A DNA stretch of 64,000 nt from the NCBI RefSeq assembly GCF_003391135.1, contig NZ_CP031455.1, forward strand, positions 6,060,001 to 6,124,000. Reading direction: 5' to 3'. Below are positions 25,476-34,886 of the stretch, piece after piece; position 1 is the first letter of the stretch; each line of letters begins with the position of its first letter. The position numbers and the translations under genes were made by a program. The DNA is from Streptoverticillium olivoreticuli subsp. olivoreticuli (lineage in GTDB: Bacteria; Actinomycetota; Actinomycetes; Streptomycetales; Streptomycetaceae). A model generated the notes under the pieces. The model did not search any database. It worked only from the letters and a program-made list of their open reading frames with translations, and had not been told where the DNA came from.

Positions 25476-26431
25476 TGGTAGAGAGTGCCCGTGTTCAGGA
25501 CGGGCTGTGCGGCGCGGTCGCCGCACAGCACCACCATCAGATTGCTGACCATGGCCGCCTTCCGCTCCTCGTCGAGCTCCACGATGCCCTGCTCGCTGAT
25601 CCGCGACAGCGCCTCCTCGACCATGCCCACCGCGCCTTCCACGATCAGCTTCCTGGCGGCCACGACGGCGCCCGCCTGCTGTCGCTGGAGCATGGCAGAG
25701 GCGATCTCCGGCGCGTACGCGAGGTGGGTGAAGCGCGACTCGATGATCTGGACGCCGGCGGCCTCGACGCGGGCGTGCAGCTCGACGGCGAGCTTCTCGG
25801 TGATCTCCTCGGCGTTGCCGCGCAGCGACAGCGCGTCGTCGTCGTGCGCGTCGTAGGGGTACTCGATGGCGATGTGCCGGACGGCCGCCTCGGTCTGGGT
25901 GGCGACGAACTCCTGGAAGTCCTCCACCTCGAACATCGCCTGCGCGGTGTCCTCGACCCGCCAGACCACGACCGCGGCCAGCTCGATGGGGTTGCCGTAG
26001 GCGTCGTTGACCTTCATGACGGCGGTCTCGTGGTTGCGCACCCGGGTGGAGACCTTGTCGCGGCTGGTGAGGGGGTTGACCCAGCGCAGGCCCTCGGTGC
26101 GGATCGTGCCGCGGTAGCGGCCGAAGAGCTGGACGACGCGCGTCTCGCCCGGGGCGATGGTGTTGAGCCCGCTCATGGCCGTCAGCGAACCGATGCCTAT
26201 GAGGATGCCGCAGGCGACGAGCGCGGCGCACAGCGCGCTCTTGCCGTCGTGGCCGAAGGACACCGCGAGGGCGATGGCGCCCGCGGCGACGAGCAGCCCC
26301 ACCAGCCCGAGCAACAGGGCGGTCCCGCCGCCGATGTCACGGGCGGGGAACTCGCGCACACGTGGTTTCCGCTCGGCCGGAACGTCCGCCGCGGGCGCGG
26401 TGTCGGCGGAGGCGATGGCGGTGTCCTGCAT
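25472..26431 (-). CDS. SPFH (band 7/stomatin-like) membrane protein
   Basis: 319 residues with two N-terminal membrane helices (GGGTALLLGLVGLLVAAGAIAL and LCAALVACGILIGIGSL) and an SPFH domain starting at IAPGETRVVQLFGRYRG, with VWRVEDTAQA and IIESRFTHLAYAPEIA. Such proteins scaffold lipid domains in the membrane; this one is typical of the Streptomyces group. The ATG at 26431 follows GGGGAA. It overlaps the small ribbon-helix-helix-like gene. Confidence 0.9.
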   Translation of the reverse strand: MQDTAIASADTAPAADVPAERKPRVREFPARDIGGGTALLLGLVGLLVAAGAIALAVSFGHDGKSALCAALVACGILIGIGSLTAMSGLNTIAPGETRVVQLFGRYRGTIRTEGLRWVNPLTSRDKVSTRVRNHETAVMKVNDAYGNPIELAAVVVWRVEDTAQAMFEVEDFQEFVATQTEAAVRHIAIEYPYDAHDDDALSLRGNAEEITEKLAVELHARVEAAGVQIIESRFTHLAYAPEIASAMLQRQQAGAVVAARKLIVEGAVGMVEEALSRISEQGIVELDEERKAAMVSNLMVVLCGDRAAQPVLNTGTLYQ

Positions 26432-26672
26432 GGAGGTTCCCCGTTTCCTCGGCGGCGCGCGGTGGTCGGCCGCACCCCGGTGGGTGTCTAGCAAAGTGAT
26501 ATCACTTTACCGCCCTGTACGGTTTTCCGCACTGGCGCCGTACCCGGTTCCCGCCACCCGGGGTGCTGTATGTCACGTGCCGCAAAGCCTTGATCGATGG
26601 GCGTTTGGTGACAGTTGCGGTGTTAGCTTCGTGAGCTGGGTTGGGGGCGGACAGAGTGGAGCTACGGGAGAG

Positions 26673-28931
26673 ATGGGCCGAGCGGAAGCGCGACGGGCGC
26701 AGAAGAGCACCCGCACAGCAAAGGGCAAGAGGCCCAAGAAGACCGGCATACGCCGCTTCTTCACCTGGAAGAAGCTGCTTGCCTACTTCGTGGCCGTCAT
26801 CGCCCTCGGCGCCGGCGCCTTCGTGGCGCTCTACATGTACGTCGATGTGCCCGACGGCAAGCTCGAGATGCGGCTGCAGAGCAACGTCTACAAGCTCGAG
26901 AACGGCACGGTGCTGGCCCGTACGGGCCAGGTCAACCGTGAGGAAGTGACGCTGGACAAGGTCCCCGACAGCGTCAAGAACGCCGTCGTCGCCGCCGAGA
27001 ACAAGAACTTCTGGACCGACTCCGGCGTCGACATCAAGGGCACCGCGCGCGGCATCTTCAACACCGTCATGGGCCGTGGCAAGCAGGGTGGTTCGACCAT
27101 CACCCAGCAGTACGTGAAGAACTCCTACCTGAGCCAGGAGCAGACCATCACCCGCAAGGTGAAGGAGCTCATCATCACGCTCAAGGTGGACCAGAAGGTC
27201 GACAAGAAGGAAATCCTCGCCGGGTACCTGAACACCAGCTACTTCGGCCGCAACGCCTACGGCATCCAGGCCGCGTCCCGCGCGTACTTCGACAAGGACG
27301 TCAAGGACATCACCGCCGAGGAGGGCGCCTACCTCGCCGCCCTGCTCCAGGCGCCGAGCCAGTACGACTGGACGGCGGCCACCGACGCGGGCAAGCGCAA
27401 CGCCCTGGCGCGCTGGAACTACGTCCTGGACAAGGAGGTCGAGCAGAAGTGGCTCGACCCCGCGAAGCGCAAGGACATGAAGTTCGAGGAGCCGAGGCAG
27501 CCCACGCCCCCCAAGGGACTGAACGGGCAGAACGGCTATCTGGTCGAGGCGGCCAAGAAGGAGGTCGAGCAGGCCTTCCGCAAGAACGGGCGTGGCGAGA
27601 GCGCGTTCGCGGCCGGCGGCTGGACGATCACCCTCAGCATCGACCCCAAGCGCCAGAAGGCCCTTGAGCAGGCGGTCAAGGACAAGGTCACCTCCAAGCT
27701 CGACCCGCAGGCCCGCAAGGTCGACGCGTACGCCCAGGTCGGCGCCGTGTCGGTGGACCGCAAGACCGGCAAGGTCGTGGCCTTGTACGGCGGCCAGGAC
27801 TTCGCCAAGCACCAGATCAGCAACGCCACCCGCGAGGACTACCAGCCGGCCTCCACCTTCAAGCCGGTGATCTTCGCCTCGGCCCTGGAGAACAAGTCCA
27901 AGACGCAGGACGGCCAGCCGATCACGGCGGGTTCGATGTACGACGGCACCAACGAGCGGCCCGTCAAGGGCAGTGACACCCCGTTCGCGCCGCAGAACGA
28001 GGACCACACGAGCTATGGCTCGGTGACGGTCCAGGAGTCGATGAACAAGTCGATCAACTCCGCGTTCGCGCAGATGGCCGTCGATGTCGGCCTCGACAAG
28101 GTCAAGAAGACCGCGGTCGCCATGGGCATGAACGGCGAGGCCGGCGGCTTCGTCGAGCGGCCCGCCATGTCGCTCGGCTCCATGAGCGCGAGCCCGCTGC
28201 ACATGGCCGGGGTCTACGCCACGCTCGCCAACCACGGCAAGCAGACCACCCCGAGCATCGTCGCCTCCCTGAGCCGCGGCGGTGAGAAGGCCGCCCTGCC
28301 GGACGCGGTCGGCCCGCAGATCCTCGACCGCACCAGCGCCGACGACGTCACCCAGGTCCTCAAGGGCGTGGTCAACGACGGTACGGCCAGCGTCGTGCAG
28401 AGCTCGCAGTACGCGGTGGCGGGCAAGACCGGCACCTCCGACGACAACAAGTCGGCCTGGTTCTCCGGCTACACCCCGGACCTCATCACCTCGGTCGGCA
28501 TGTTCGGCGAGGGCCCCGGCGGCAAGCAGGTCCCGCTGACGGGCACCGGCGGTGTCGAGGGCGGCCGTGTCAACGGCGGTGGCTACCCGGCCGAGATCTG
28601 GGCCGCGTACACCGGCCAGGTCGCCGACGGCGACACCGAGTTCGACCTGAAGACCGACGACGCGGGCGCGGTGCCCCCGCCGCCGGCCCCGACGGCCTCC
28701 ACCAGGCCCTCCACGGCGCCGTCCGGCAAGCCGTCCCCGCCGCCGTCCACCGGCCCGTCGACGCCGCCGTCGCCGAGCAACTCCAGGAACGTGCCGTCGC
28801 ACGGCCCGACGCCGCCGACGACCAAGCCGACGCCGCCCACGCCGCCGACGACCAAGCCGACGCCGCCCACGCCGCCGACGCCGCCCACAGGCGGTGACGG
28901 CGGAGACCCGCCGCTCAACAACCGCGACTGA
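26673..28931 (+). CDS. Bifunctional class A penicillin-binding protein
   Basis: 752 residues. After a basic cytoplasmic stretch and one membrane helix (LLAYFVAVIALGAGAFVALYMY), a GT51 glycosyltransferase has catalytic Glu109 in AENKNFW and GGSTITQQYVKN. The transpeptidase has Ser394 in STFKPV, Ser460-Ile-Asn462 and Lys585-Thr-Gly. It polymerises and cross-links peptidoglycan. The C-terminus is a Pro/Thr-rich tail with repeated PTPPTPPTTK units. The ATG at 26673 has GGAG and GGGAG nearby. Confidence 0.94.
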   Translation: MGRAEARRAQKSTRTAKGKRPKKTGIRRFFTWKKLLAYFVAVIALGAGAFVALYMYVDVPDGKLEMRLQSNVYKLENGTVLARTGQVNREEVTLDKVPDSVKNAVVAAENKNFWTDSGVDIKGTARGIFNTVMGRGKQGGSTITQQYVKNSYLSQEQTITRKVKELIITLKVDQKVDKKEILAGYLNTSYFGRNAYGIQAASRAYFDKDVKDITAEEGAYLAALLQAPSQYDWTAATDAGKRNALARWNYVLDKEVEQKWLDPAKRKDMKFEEPRQPTPPKGLNGQNGYLVEAAKKEVEQAFRKNGRGESAFAAGGWTITLSIDPKRQKALEQAVKDKVTSKLDPQARKVDAYAQVGAVSVDRKTGKVVALYGGQDFAKHQISNATREDYQPASTFKPVIFASALENKSKTQDGQPITAGSMYDGTNERPVKGSDTPFAPQNEDHTSYGSVTVQESMNKSINSAFAQMAVDVGLDKVKKTAVAMGMNGEAGGFVERPAMSLGSMSASPLHMAGVYATLANHGKQTTPSIVASLSRGGEKAALPDAVGPQILDRTSADDVTQVLKGVVNDGTASVVQSSQYAVAGKTGTSDDNKSAWFSGYTPDLITSVGMFGEGPGGKQVPLTGTGGVEGGRVNGGGYPAEIWAAYTGQVADGDTEFDLKTDDAGAVPPPPAPTASTRPSTAPSGKPSPPPSTGPSTPPSPSNSRNVPSHGPTPPTTKPTPPTPPTTKPTPPTPPTPPTGGDGGDPPLNNRD

Positions 28932-28944
28932 CCCGGTGAACACC

Positions 28945-28986
28945 CCTCCGGCCGCCGCCCCGCACCTGCGGGACGGCGGCCGGAGG
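28945..28986. terminator. Bidirectional terminator between PBP and catalase genes
   Basis: CCTCCGGCCGCCG (28945-28957) and CGGCGGCCGGAGG (28974-28986) pair with an inner CCCGCA/TGCGGG stem and one mismatch. It sits exactly between the two convergent genes. Confidence 0.85.
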
Positions 28987-29001
28987 CGTTGTACGGGCTC
29001 G

Positions 29002-30465
29002 TCAGCCGCCGTTGACCGCGGTGGCGATCCGGTCGCCCACCTTCTTGTCGATGTTGCGCCAGTACTGGAAGGCGCGGTCCAGCACGGGCCTGCTCACGCC
29101 CTGCCGCAGGTGGCCGGAGACGTTGGCGACCAGCCGGTCGCGCGCGGCGTCGTCGAGGACCTGGCGGACCATCGTGCCCGGCTGCCCCCAGTCGTCGTCC
29201 TCGCGGTGCAGCTTGTACGCCTCGCGCACCATCTCGCCCGCCGCCGCCCAGCCCGCGATCTCACCGAAGCGGCCGGTGTCGGCGGCCGGTCCGCCGTACG
29301 AGTTCGGCGCGTACGGCCGGGGCGTGTTCGCCGGCTCGTAGCGCATCGGACCGTCCTTCGCGTACGAGTTGAGGACCGAGCGCGGGCGGTTGGGCGGCAG
29401 CTGGGCGTAGTTCGGGCCGATGCGGTAGCGGTGGGTGTCCGGATACGAGAACAGCCGGCCCAGCAGCATCTTGTCCGGCGACGGGCCGATGCCCGGCACC
29501 AGGTTGGACGGCTCGAAGGCCGCCTGCTCGATGTGGACGAAGAAGTCCTCCGGGTTCCGGTCCAGCGTCATCCGGCCGACCTCGATCAGCGGATAGTCGC
29601 CGTGCGGCCACACCTTGGTGAGGTCGAAGGGGTTGAAGCGGTAGTCCGCGGCGTCCTCGAAGGGCATCACCTGGACGTTCACGGTCCACGACGGGGCGTT
29701 GCCGGACGCGATCGCCTCGTACAGATCCCGGCGGTGGTTGTCCCCGTCGGCACCCGCCAGCCGGTCCGCCTCCTCCTGGGTGAGGAAGTCGATGCCCTGG
29801 TCGGTCTTGATGTGGTACTTCACCCAGAATTTCTCGCCACCGCCGTTCACCCACATATAGGTGTGGGAGCTGTAGCCGTTCATGTGGCGCCAGTTCCTGG
29901 GAATGCCGCGGTCGCCCATCAGCCAGGTGACCATGTGCGCGGATTCCGGGGACAGCGTCCAGAAGTCCCACTGCATGTCGTTGTCGCGCAGCCCGTTGTC
30001 GGGCCGGCGCTTCTGCGAGCGGATGAAGTCCTGGAACTTCTGCGGATCACGCACGAAGAAGACCGGGGTGTTGTTGCCGACCAGGTCGTAGTTGCCGTGT
30101 TCCGTGTAGAACTTCAGGGCGAAACCACGCGGGTCGCGCCAGGTGTCCGGGCTGCCCTGCTCGCCCGCGACGGTCGAGAAACGGGCCAGCATCTCGCACC
30201 GCTTGCCGGGCTGGAACAGATCGGCCTTGGTGAACTGGCTGACATCATTGGTGACTTCGAAGACGCCGTAAGCACCGCCGCCCTTGGCATGGACCACCCG
30301 CTCCGGGACCCGCTCCCGGTTGAACTGGGCCATCTTCTCGATCAGATAGTGATCCTGGAGCAGGATGGGGCCGGTATCGCCGATGGTGAGCGAATGCTCG
30401 TCGCTCTCCACGGGAATGCCGGCATTGTTCGTGGTGTACGGAACCTGCTGCGCCGAGTCGGTCAT
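29002..30465 (-). CDS. katA: Monofunctional haem catalase
   Basis: 487 residues, the usual length of small-subunit catalases. Distal His59 lies in VVHAKGGGAYG, the conserved Asn in LVGNNTPVFF and the proximal haem Tyr in RLFSYPDTHRYRIG. It breaks down hydrogen peroxide in the cytoplasm. The ATG at 30465 has GGGAGG upstream. A perfect 15-base dyad about 100 bases upstream may be its operator. Confidence 0.94.
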   Translation of the reverse strand: MTDSAQQVPYTTNNAGIPVESDEHSLTIGDTGPILLQDHYLIEKMAQFNRERVPERVVHAKGGGAYGVFEVTNDVSQFTKADLFQPGKRCEMLARFSTVAGEQGSPDTWRDPRGFALKFYTEHGNYDLVGNNTPVFFVRDPQKFQDFIRSQKRRPDNGLRDNDMQWDFWTLSPESAHMVTWLMGDRGIPRNWRHMNGYSSHTYMWVNGGGEKFWVKYHIKTDQGIDFLTQEEADRLAGADGDNHRRDLYEAIASGNAPSWTVNVQVMPFEDAADYRFNPFDLTKVWPHGDYPLIEVGRMTLDRNPEDFFVHIEQAAFEPSNLVPGIGPSPDKMLLGRLFSYPDTHRYRIGPNYAQLPPNRPRSVLNSYAKDGPMRYEPANTPRPYAPNSYGGPAADTGRFGEIAGWAAAGEMVREAYKLHREDDDWGQPGTMVRQVLDDAARDRLVANVSGHLRQGVSRPVLDRAFQYWRNIDKKVGDRIATAVNGG

Positions 30466-30562
30466 GGGACGCCTCCCGGAACGGGGATTGGGAGAGGGCG
30501 CGTCCGTGCCGCCCTCCACCCGAGCCAGTGAACTCCGCCGACAGCGCGTCGGCAACAGGAGC

Positions 30563-30577
30563 CTGGACACTGTCCAG
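30563..30577. promoter_or_regulatory. Perfect dyad in the catalase promoter region
   Basis: CTGGACA-C-TGTCCAG is a perfect 15-base inverted repeat, 98 bases before the catalase start and followed by the AT-richer AATTTC. A regulator site is the simplest reading; the regulator is not known. Confidence 0.5.
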
Positions 30578-30648
30578 AATTTCACCCCGTACGGGCGAAA
30601 CGGAAGGCCCGCCGGAAGCCCCGGCACCCCGGCGCGTGCGCGGCGCCC

Positions 30649-33135
30649 TCAGCGGGCGTGCGCGGGCAGCGCCATCTCGAACCACACCACCTTCCCGGTG
30701 CTGAGCCGGGTGGCTCCCCACCGCCTGGCCAGCCTGTTCACCAGATACAGCCCCCGGCCGCCCTCGTCCGAGGGCCGCGCCTGCCGCAGCCGCGGCAGCT
30801 GGGGCACATCGTCGCCGACCTCGCAGCGCAGCACGTCCGTCCGGAGCAACCGCAGGGATATGGGCCGTTCGGCGTACCGCACCGCATTGGTGATCACCTC
30901 GCTGACCAGCAGCTCCACCGCGTCGCTGAGCTCGTCGAGACCCCAGCGCGCCAGCGCGCGCTTCGCCAGCCTGCGCGCCTGGCGGGCCGTCTGCGGGCGC
31001 GGGTCGAGGAACCAGTACGCCACGTCGCTCGGCGCGATCCCCTCGAAGCGGGCCGCGAGCAGCGCGATGTCGTCGTCCCGGTCGCCGGGGCCGAGCATGC
31101 CCAGCACCTCGTCGCACAGCGGCTCCAGCGGGGGCGGATTCGGGCCGGTCAGCCGGGCCGTCTCGATCAGCCGCTCCCGCAGCTGCTCTATGCCGGTCCA
31201 CACGTCCCTTATCCGGGACTCCACCAGGCCGTCGGTGTACAGCAGCAGCGTCGCCCCGGCCGGCGCGTCCAGCTCCACCGCCTCGAAGTCGACCCCGCCC
31301 ACGCCGATGGGCGCGCCCGGCGGCACGCGCAGCACCTCCGCGCGCCCGCCGCGGTGCAGCATGATCGGCGGTGGGTGCCCGGCGTTGGCGATGACGATGC
31401 GGTGGGCGACCGGGTCGTAGACCGCGTACAGGCAGGTGGCCATGCGGTCCGAGCCGAGCCGCTGCGCCTGCTCGTCCAGGTGGTGCAGCACCTCGGCCGG
31501 GGGCAGGTCCAGGCCCGCGAGGGTCTGCGCGGTGGTCCGCAGCTGGCCCATGATCGCGGCGGAGGTCATCGAGTGACCCATCACGTCACCGACGACCAGC
31601 GCCACCCGGTTGCCCGGCAGCGGGATCGCGTCGTACCAGTCGCCGCCCACCCGGGCCGTCTCGGCCGCCGGGAGATAGCGGCTGGCGAGCCGGACGCCCG
31701 TCGGCTGTGGCAGGGAGTCGGGGAGCATGGTGCGCTGGAGCTCGTCCGCGATGTAGACCTCGCGGCCGTAGAGCACGGCCTTGTCCACGCCCAGGGCGGT
31801 GTGGGTGGCCAGCTGCGCCGCCACCAGCAGGTCGTCGCCCTCGAACGCGGGCCGGTCCGCGCGGCGGATGAACACCGCCGCGCCGATCACCCGCCGCCGG
31901 CCCCGCAGCGGCGCGAGGATCGTCCGCTGCCGGTCCGGCACCGTACGGTCCTCGCCCAGCAGCTCCGGGAGCGCCGCCCGCGCGGCGGAGGAGTCGCCGT
32001 AGACGGGCCTGACCCCTCGCAGCACCTCCGCGAGCGGCCCTCCTATGCGCACCTCGCAGCGCTCGGCCGCGACGGCCGCCAGGTCGGTGGCGGGGTCGCC
32101 GCGGTCCGCCGGGGCGTCGGGGTCGGCGGGGTCGCCCAGGCCCCGTACGTGCTCGGGCAGCTGGTCGGTGCGGCGCAGCCGCAGGACGACGGGGCCCACG
32201 GGCCGCTCGTCGCCCACGGGCAGCGGGTCGCGCAGATAGACGAGGATCGCGTCGGCGAAGGTCGGCACGGTGGCCCGGCACAGGCCCAGCACGATCTCGT
32301 CCAGGTCGATCCCGCGCGCGATCCGCCGCGTCGCGGCCCCCACGAACCGCAGCCGCTCCCCACCGGTGGTCCCGGCGCTGGGCATCCCGGCCGCACCGGG
32401 CGCCTCCGGCGCACGGCGCCCGGCGTCGGCAGCCTCGGAGGGTGAGCCCTTTCCGGGCGCGCGGCGCCCGCTGCCGGCCGCTTCGGAGGGTGAGCCTTTT
32501 CCAGGCGTGCGATGCCCGGCGCTCGGCGCCTCGGGCCCGCTGTGCGCCCCGCCGGCCGCCTCGGAGCCACCGGCCGCTCCCCGGGCGCCCGCGCCCGGCT
32601 CGGGCCGCGCCCTGCCGCTGCCGGACGGGTCAGGGGCGCCGCTGCCGTCCGGGTCGTCGTGCGCCACGGCCTGCTCCCCGGCACGGCCGGAGTCGTCGCG
32701 GTCGCCCCGGCCGGAAGCCGCCCGGCCCGGTCCGCCGGGCTCGGCGGTATCCGGACCCCGGTGGGCCGGGCCGTCCGCGGCGGCGCCGGAAGCGCGGGCC
32801 CGGCCGGATGCCGGATCGCCGGATCCCGGTTCCTGCCGGTCCGGCCCGTCCGCAGGGCCGCCGGTGGAAGCGTCGTGCTCCCCGGCGCGGCCGGGCTCGG
32901 CGGGCTCGGCGGAAGCGTGGGCCCGGCCGGTGGCCGGATCGCTGGATTCCGGACGGCTGAGGTCGCGCGGACCACCCGCGCGACCGTCCGGCTGGCGCGG
33001 CAGGCGGGCGGCCGCGGCGGCGGCCTCAGAGCCAAGCGCGGCCGTACCCGGCGCAGGGGCAGCGGGCTGCCGGGCGGCAGCCTGCCGCGTCGGCGCGGTC
33101 CGCTGTCTTCCGTGGGAGTTGGGATGCTCCGTCAC
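30649..33135 (-). CDS. GAF-SpoIIE-HATPase multidomain phosphatase/anti-sigma-like protein
   Basis: 828 residues. The first 240 or so are low-complexity (Gly, Pro, Ala, Arg, Ser) and carry near-repeats of GKGSPSEAA-G-RRAP. A GAF domain follows (about 250-440), then a PP2C-type SpoIIE phosphatase (YLPAAETARVGGDWYDA, VVGDVMGHSM, IANAGHPPP, LYTDGLVE, DRDDDIALL), and finally an RsbW-type ATPase (ELLVSEVITNAVRYA, EGGRGLYLVNRLARRWG). Such proteins set the phosphorylation of anti-anti-sigma factors. The GTG start at 33135 has only a weak site. Confidence 0.92.
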   Translation of the reverse strand: MTEHPNSHGRQRTAPTRQAAARQPAAPAPGTAALGSEAAAAAARLPRQPDGRAGGPRDLSRPESSDPATGRAHASAEPAEPGRAGEHDASTGGPADGPDRQEPGSGDPASGRARASGAAADGPAHRGPDTAEPGGPGRAASGRGDRDDSGRAGEQAVAHDDPDGSGAPDPSGSGRARPEPGAGARGAAGGSEAAGGAHSGPEAPSAGHRTPGKGSPSEAAGSGRRAPGKGSPSEAADAGRRAPEAPGAAGMPSAGTTGGERLRFVGAATRRIARGIDLDEIVLGLCRATVPTFADAILVYLRDPLPVGDERPVGPVVLRLRRTDQLPEHVRGLGDPADPDAPADRGDPATDLAAVAAERCEVRIGGPLAEVLRGVRPVYGDSSAARAALPELLGEDRTVPDRQRTILAPLRGRRRVIGAAVFIRRADRPAFEGDDLLVAAQLATHTALGVDKAVLYGREVYIADELQRTMLPDSLPQPTGVRLASRYLPAAETARVGGDWYDAIPLPGNRVALVVGDVMGHSMTSAAIMGQLRTTAQTLAGLDLPPAEVLHHLDEQAQRLGSDRMATCLYAVYDPVAHRIVIANAGHPPPIMLHRGGRAEVLRVPPGAPIGVGGVDFEAVELDAPAGATLLLYTDGLVESRIRDVWTGIEQLRERLIETARLTGPNPPPLEPLCDEVLGMLGPGDRDDDIALLAARFEGIAPSDVAYWFLDPRPQTARQARRLAKRALARWGLDELSDAVELLVSEVITNAVRYAERPISLRLLRTDVLRCEVGDDVPQLPRLRQARPSDEGGRGLYLVNRLARRWGATRLSTGKVVWFEMALPAHAR

Positions 33136-33193
33136 GCGTGGGGTTCCATCCGTCGGGGCCGTACGCCCGGGTCGTTCAGGGGCGCACCATGGG

Positions 33194-33868
33194 TCAGGCG
33201 CGTCGCAGATTGAAGAAGAGCTGGATCTCTGGTGGTACGTCCGTACTCGCCGGGGCGTACGCCAGCGCGCTTTCCCCGGCGACGTCGAAGCCCGCCTCGC
33301 AGACGACCTGGCGCAATTCGTCCCGCAGATATCCGGATACCCGGATCGTGTTCCCCAGGAACGGGATCGCGAAGTCGTCCACGTCGGCCTCGACCATCGA
33401 CAGGGCCAGCAGCCCCCCGGGTCTCAGCAGCCCGCGCACCATCCGCAGGGCGTGCGGGATCTCCGCGCGCGGCAGCATCAGCAGGGAGAAGAACGCGGCG
33501 ACCCCGTCGAACGAGCCCAGCCGCCCGTCCCGCAGTTCGGCCAGGTCCAGGCGGAGGAACTCGGCCCCGGGGACGTTGCCGCGGGCCAGGTCCAGCATGC
33601 CGGGGGAGAGGTCGACGCCGACCACCTCGTGGCCCGCGTCGCTGAGCTGCCGGGCGGTCGGCAGGCCCGTACCGCAGCCCAGGTCCAGGATCCGGGAGCC
33701 CGGCGGCAGCGTCCCCGCCAGCCAGGCACCGGCCGCGAGCTGGCCCTCCTTGTGCGGGAAGGCCTCGTCGTAGCGCTCGCCTATCGCGTCGAACGCCTCG
33801 GCCTGACCACTGCGGTCCAGCCCTAAGCGGGCGTAGCCCTCGTAGTCCCGCCCCTCGTCACCGCTCAC
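33194..33868 (-). CDS. SAM-dependent methyltransferase with a TTA codon
   Basis: 224 residues, class I methyltransferase fold: motif I ILDLGCGTGLPTA, EVVGVDLSPGML, and LLRPGGLLALSMVEAD. The substrate cannot be told. The GTG at 33868 has GGAGGGCGG upstream; a longer reading to 33910 is less likely. Codon 15 (33826-33824) is TTA, which in Streptomyces needs the bldA tRNA, so production is probably tied to development. Confidence 0.85.
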   Translation of the reverse strand: MSGDEGRDYEGYARLGLDRSGQAEAFDAIGERYDEAFPHKEGQLAAGAWLAGTLPPGSRILDLGCGTGLPTARQLSDAGHEVVGVDLSPGMLDLARGNVPGAEFLRLDLAELRDGRLGSFDGVAAFFSLLMLPRAEIPHALRMVRGLLRPGGLLALSMVEADVDDFAIPFLGNTIRVSGYLRDELRQVVCEAGFDVAGESALAYAPASTDVPPEIQLFFNLRRA

Positions 33869-34008
33869 GGCTCCGCCCTCCTGTGACCGTCTTCTGTGAT
33901 CATGCGTCACATGCCGTGCTTTGTTCGCGCCGTGCCGTGCTGCTGTGCAGTATCGCGGAGGCCGATCCTACGGTTGTCCGTCGGGGGCCCGCCAAGCGGT
34001 TCCCGAGG

Positions 34009-34692
34009 TTACGCCCGGATCCGGGCCGGGGAGCGGTCCCAGTCGGCGGGGAGCGCGGGCACGGTCCAGGCGGGGTCGGGGCGCCAGTCCTCCCAGCCGC
34101 CGGCGAACGGCGCCCCCCAGGACTCGATGCGCGCGACCGCGTCGTGCCCGGCCGCCCGCACCCTGGCCGCCTGGCCGGCGGACATCAGGCCCGCGCGCTG
34201 CGCCTGGGTGAACTCGTCCTCGTCCTTCCACTCCCAACTGCGGTCCGGATAGACGGCGATGTCCAGGAAATGGTCCTCGGAGTCGACGCCGCCCGCCCAG
34301 CGCGCGAGCGGTTCCTCGAGGTTCACGTACCAGTTCTTGAAGCCCCAGTCACGGTCCCAGAACAGCCAGACCGACCAGGCCTCGCCGGGCCGGGCGAGCT
34401 TGAGCACGCCGGTGCCGAACCAGCGGGAGACGACGGTGGTACGCGGCTTGGTGTAGCGGGTGGCCAGCGGCTCCTCGTGGATGGACGTGCCGTCCGCGAG
34501 CCGCGGCTTGACGCAGTCGGTGCCGGGCGCCATCCACACGGCGAGGAGCTCGTCGGTGTCCTGGACGACGGTGACGGGACGGCAGATGTGGACGCGATCG
34601 GTGCCGTTGCCCCGGTAGCGCCAGAGGATGTGGTCCCCCGGCGCCCAGGGGGCGGCGCTGCCTGCTGTCGTGTCCACGGTGTCCGCTGTCAT
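34009..34692 (-). CDS. DUF402 family protein
   Basis: 227 residues. DUF402 features include SRWFGTGVLKLARPGEAWSVWLFWD, a Trp/Asp-rich core (WYVNLEEPL) and the metal-binding acidic cluster DSEDHFLDIAVYPDRSWEWKDEDEF. Relatives include FomD, a nucleotide-phosphonate hydrolase, so a metal-dependent hydrolase acting on nucleotides is possible. The ATG at 34692 follows AGGA. It lies in line with fumC but separated by a repeat. Confidence 0.85.
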   Translation of the reverse strand: MTADTVDTTAGSAAPWAPGDHILWRYRGNGTDRVHICRPVTVVQDTDELLAVWMAPGTDCVKPRLADGTSIHEEPLATRYTKPRTTVVSRWFGTGVLKLARPGEAWSVWLFWDRDWGFKNWYVNLEEPLARWAGGVDSEDHFLDIAVYPDRSWEWKDEDEFTQAQRAGLMSAGQAARVRAAGHDAVARIESWGAPFAGGWEDWRPDPAWTVPALPADWDRSPARIRA

Positions 34693-34759
34693 GCGCAGAT
34701 CCTAGGCGGGGTGGTGGCAGGTGCGCCGTGATGTGCGCCGCAATTGGTACGGTCCAGAG

Positions 34760-34855
34760 GCGGGGGTTGACGCGGGTGTTTGTCTGCGGACCGTCCCGTC
34801 CGCACCACCGCTGCGCGGCGGTGTCCTCGATCTCCGGACGGGCTGGTTCGCCGGA
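34760..34855. repeat. Dispersed GC-rich intergenic repeat, copy 3 (divergent)
   Basis: Contains ACCACCGCTGCGCGGCGGTGT, whose arms pair, and ends with TCTCCGGACGGGCTGG, which resembles the core of the other copies. It is less alike than copies 1, 2, 5 and 6 and lies after the fumC stop. Confidence 0.5.
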
Positions 34856-34886
34856 CCGCAGTCCGCGAAGCGCGGGCCCGCAGATC

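Noticed and set aside
28790..28910. Tandem PTPPTPPTTK repeats at the end of the penicillin-binding protein as a special element
   Set aside because: Pro/Thr-rich repeated tails are common on actinobacterial class A PBPs and need no other explanation.
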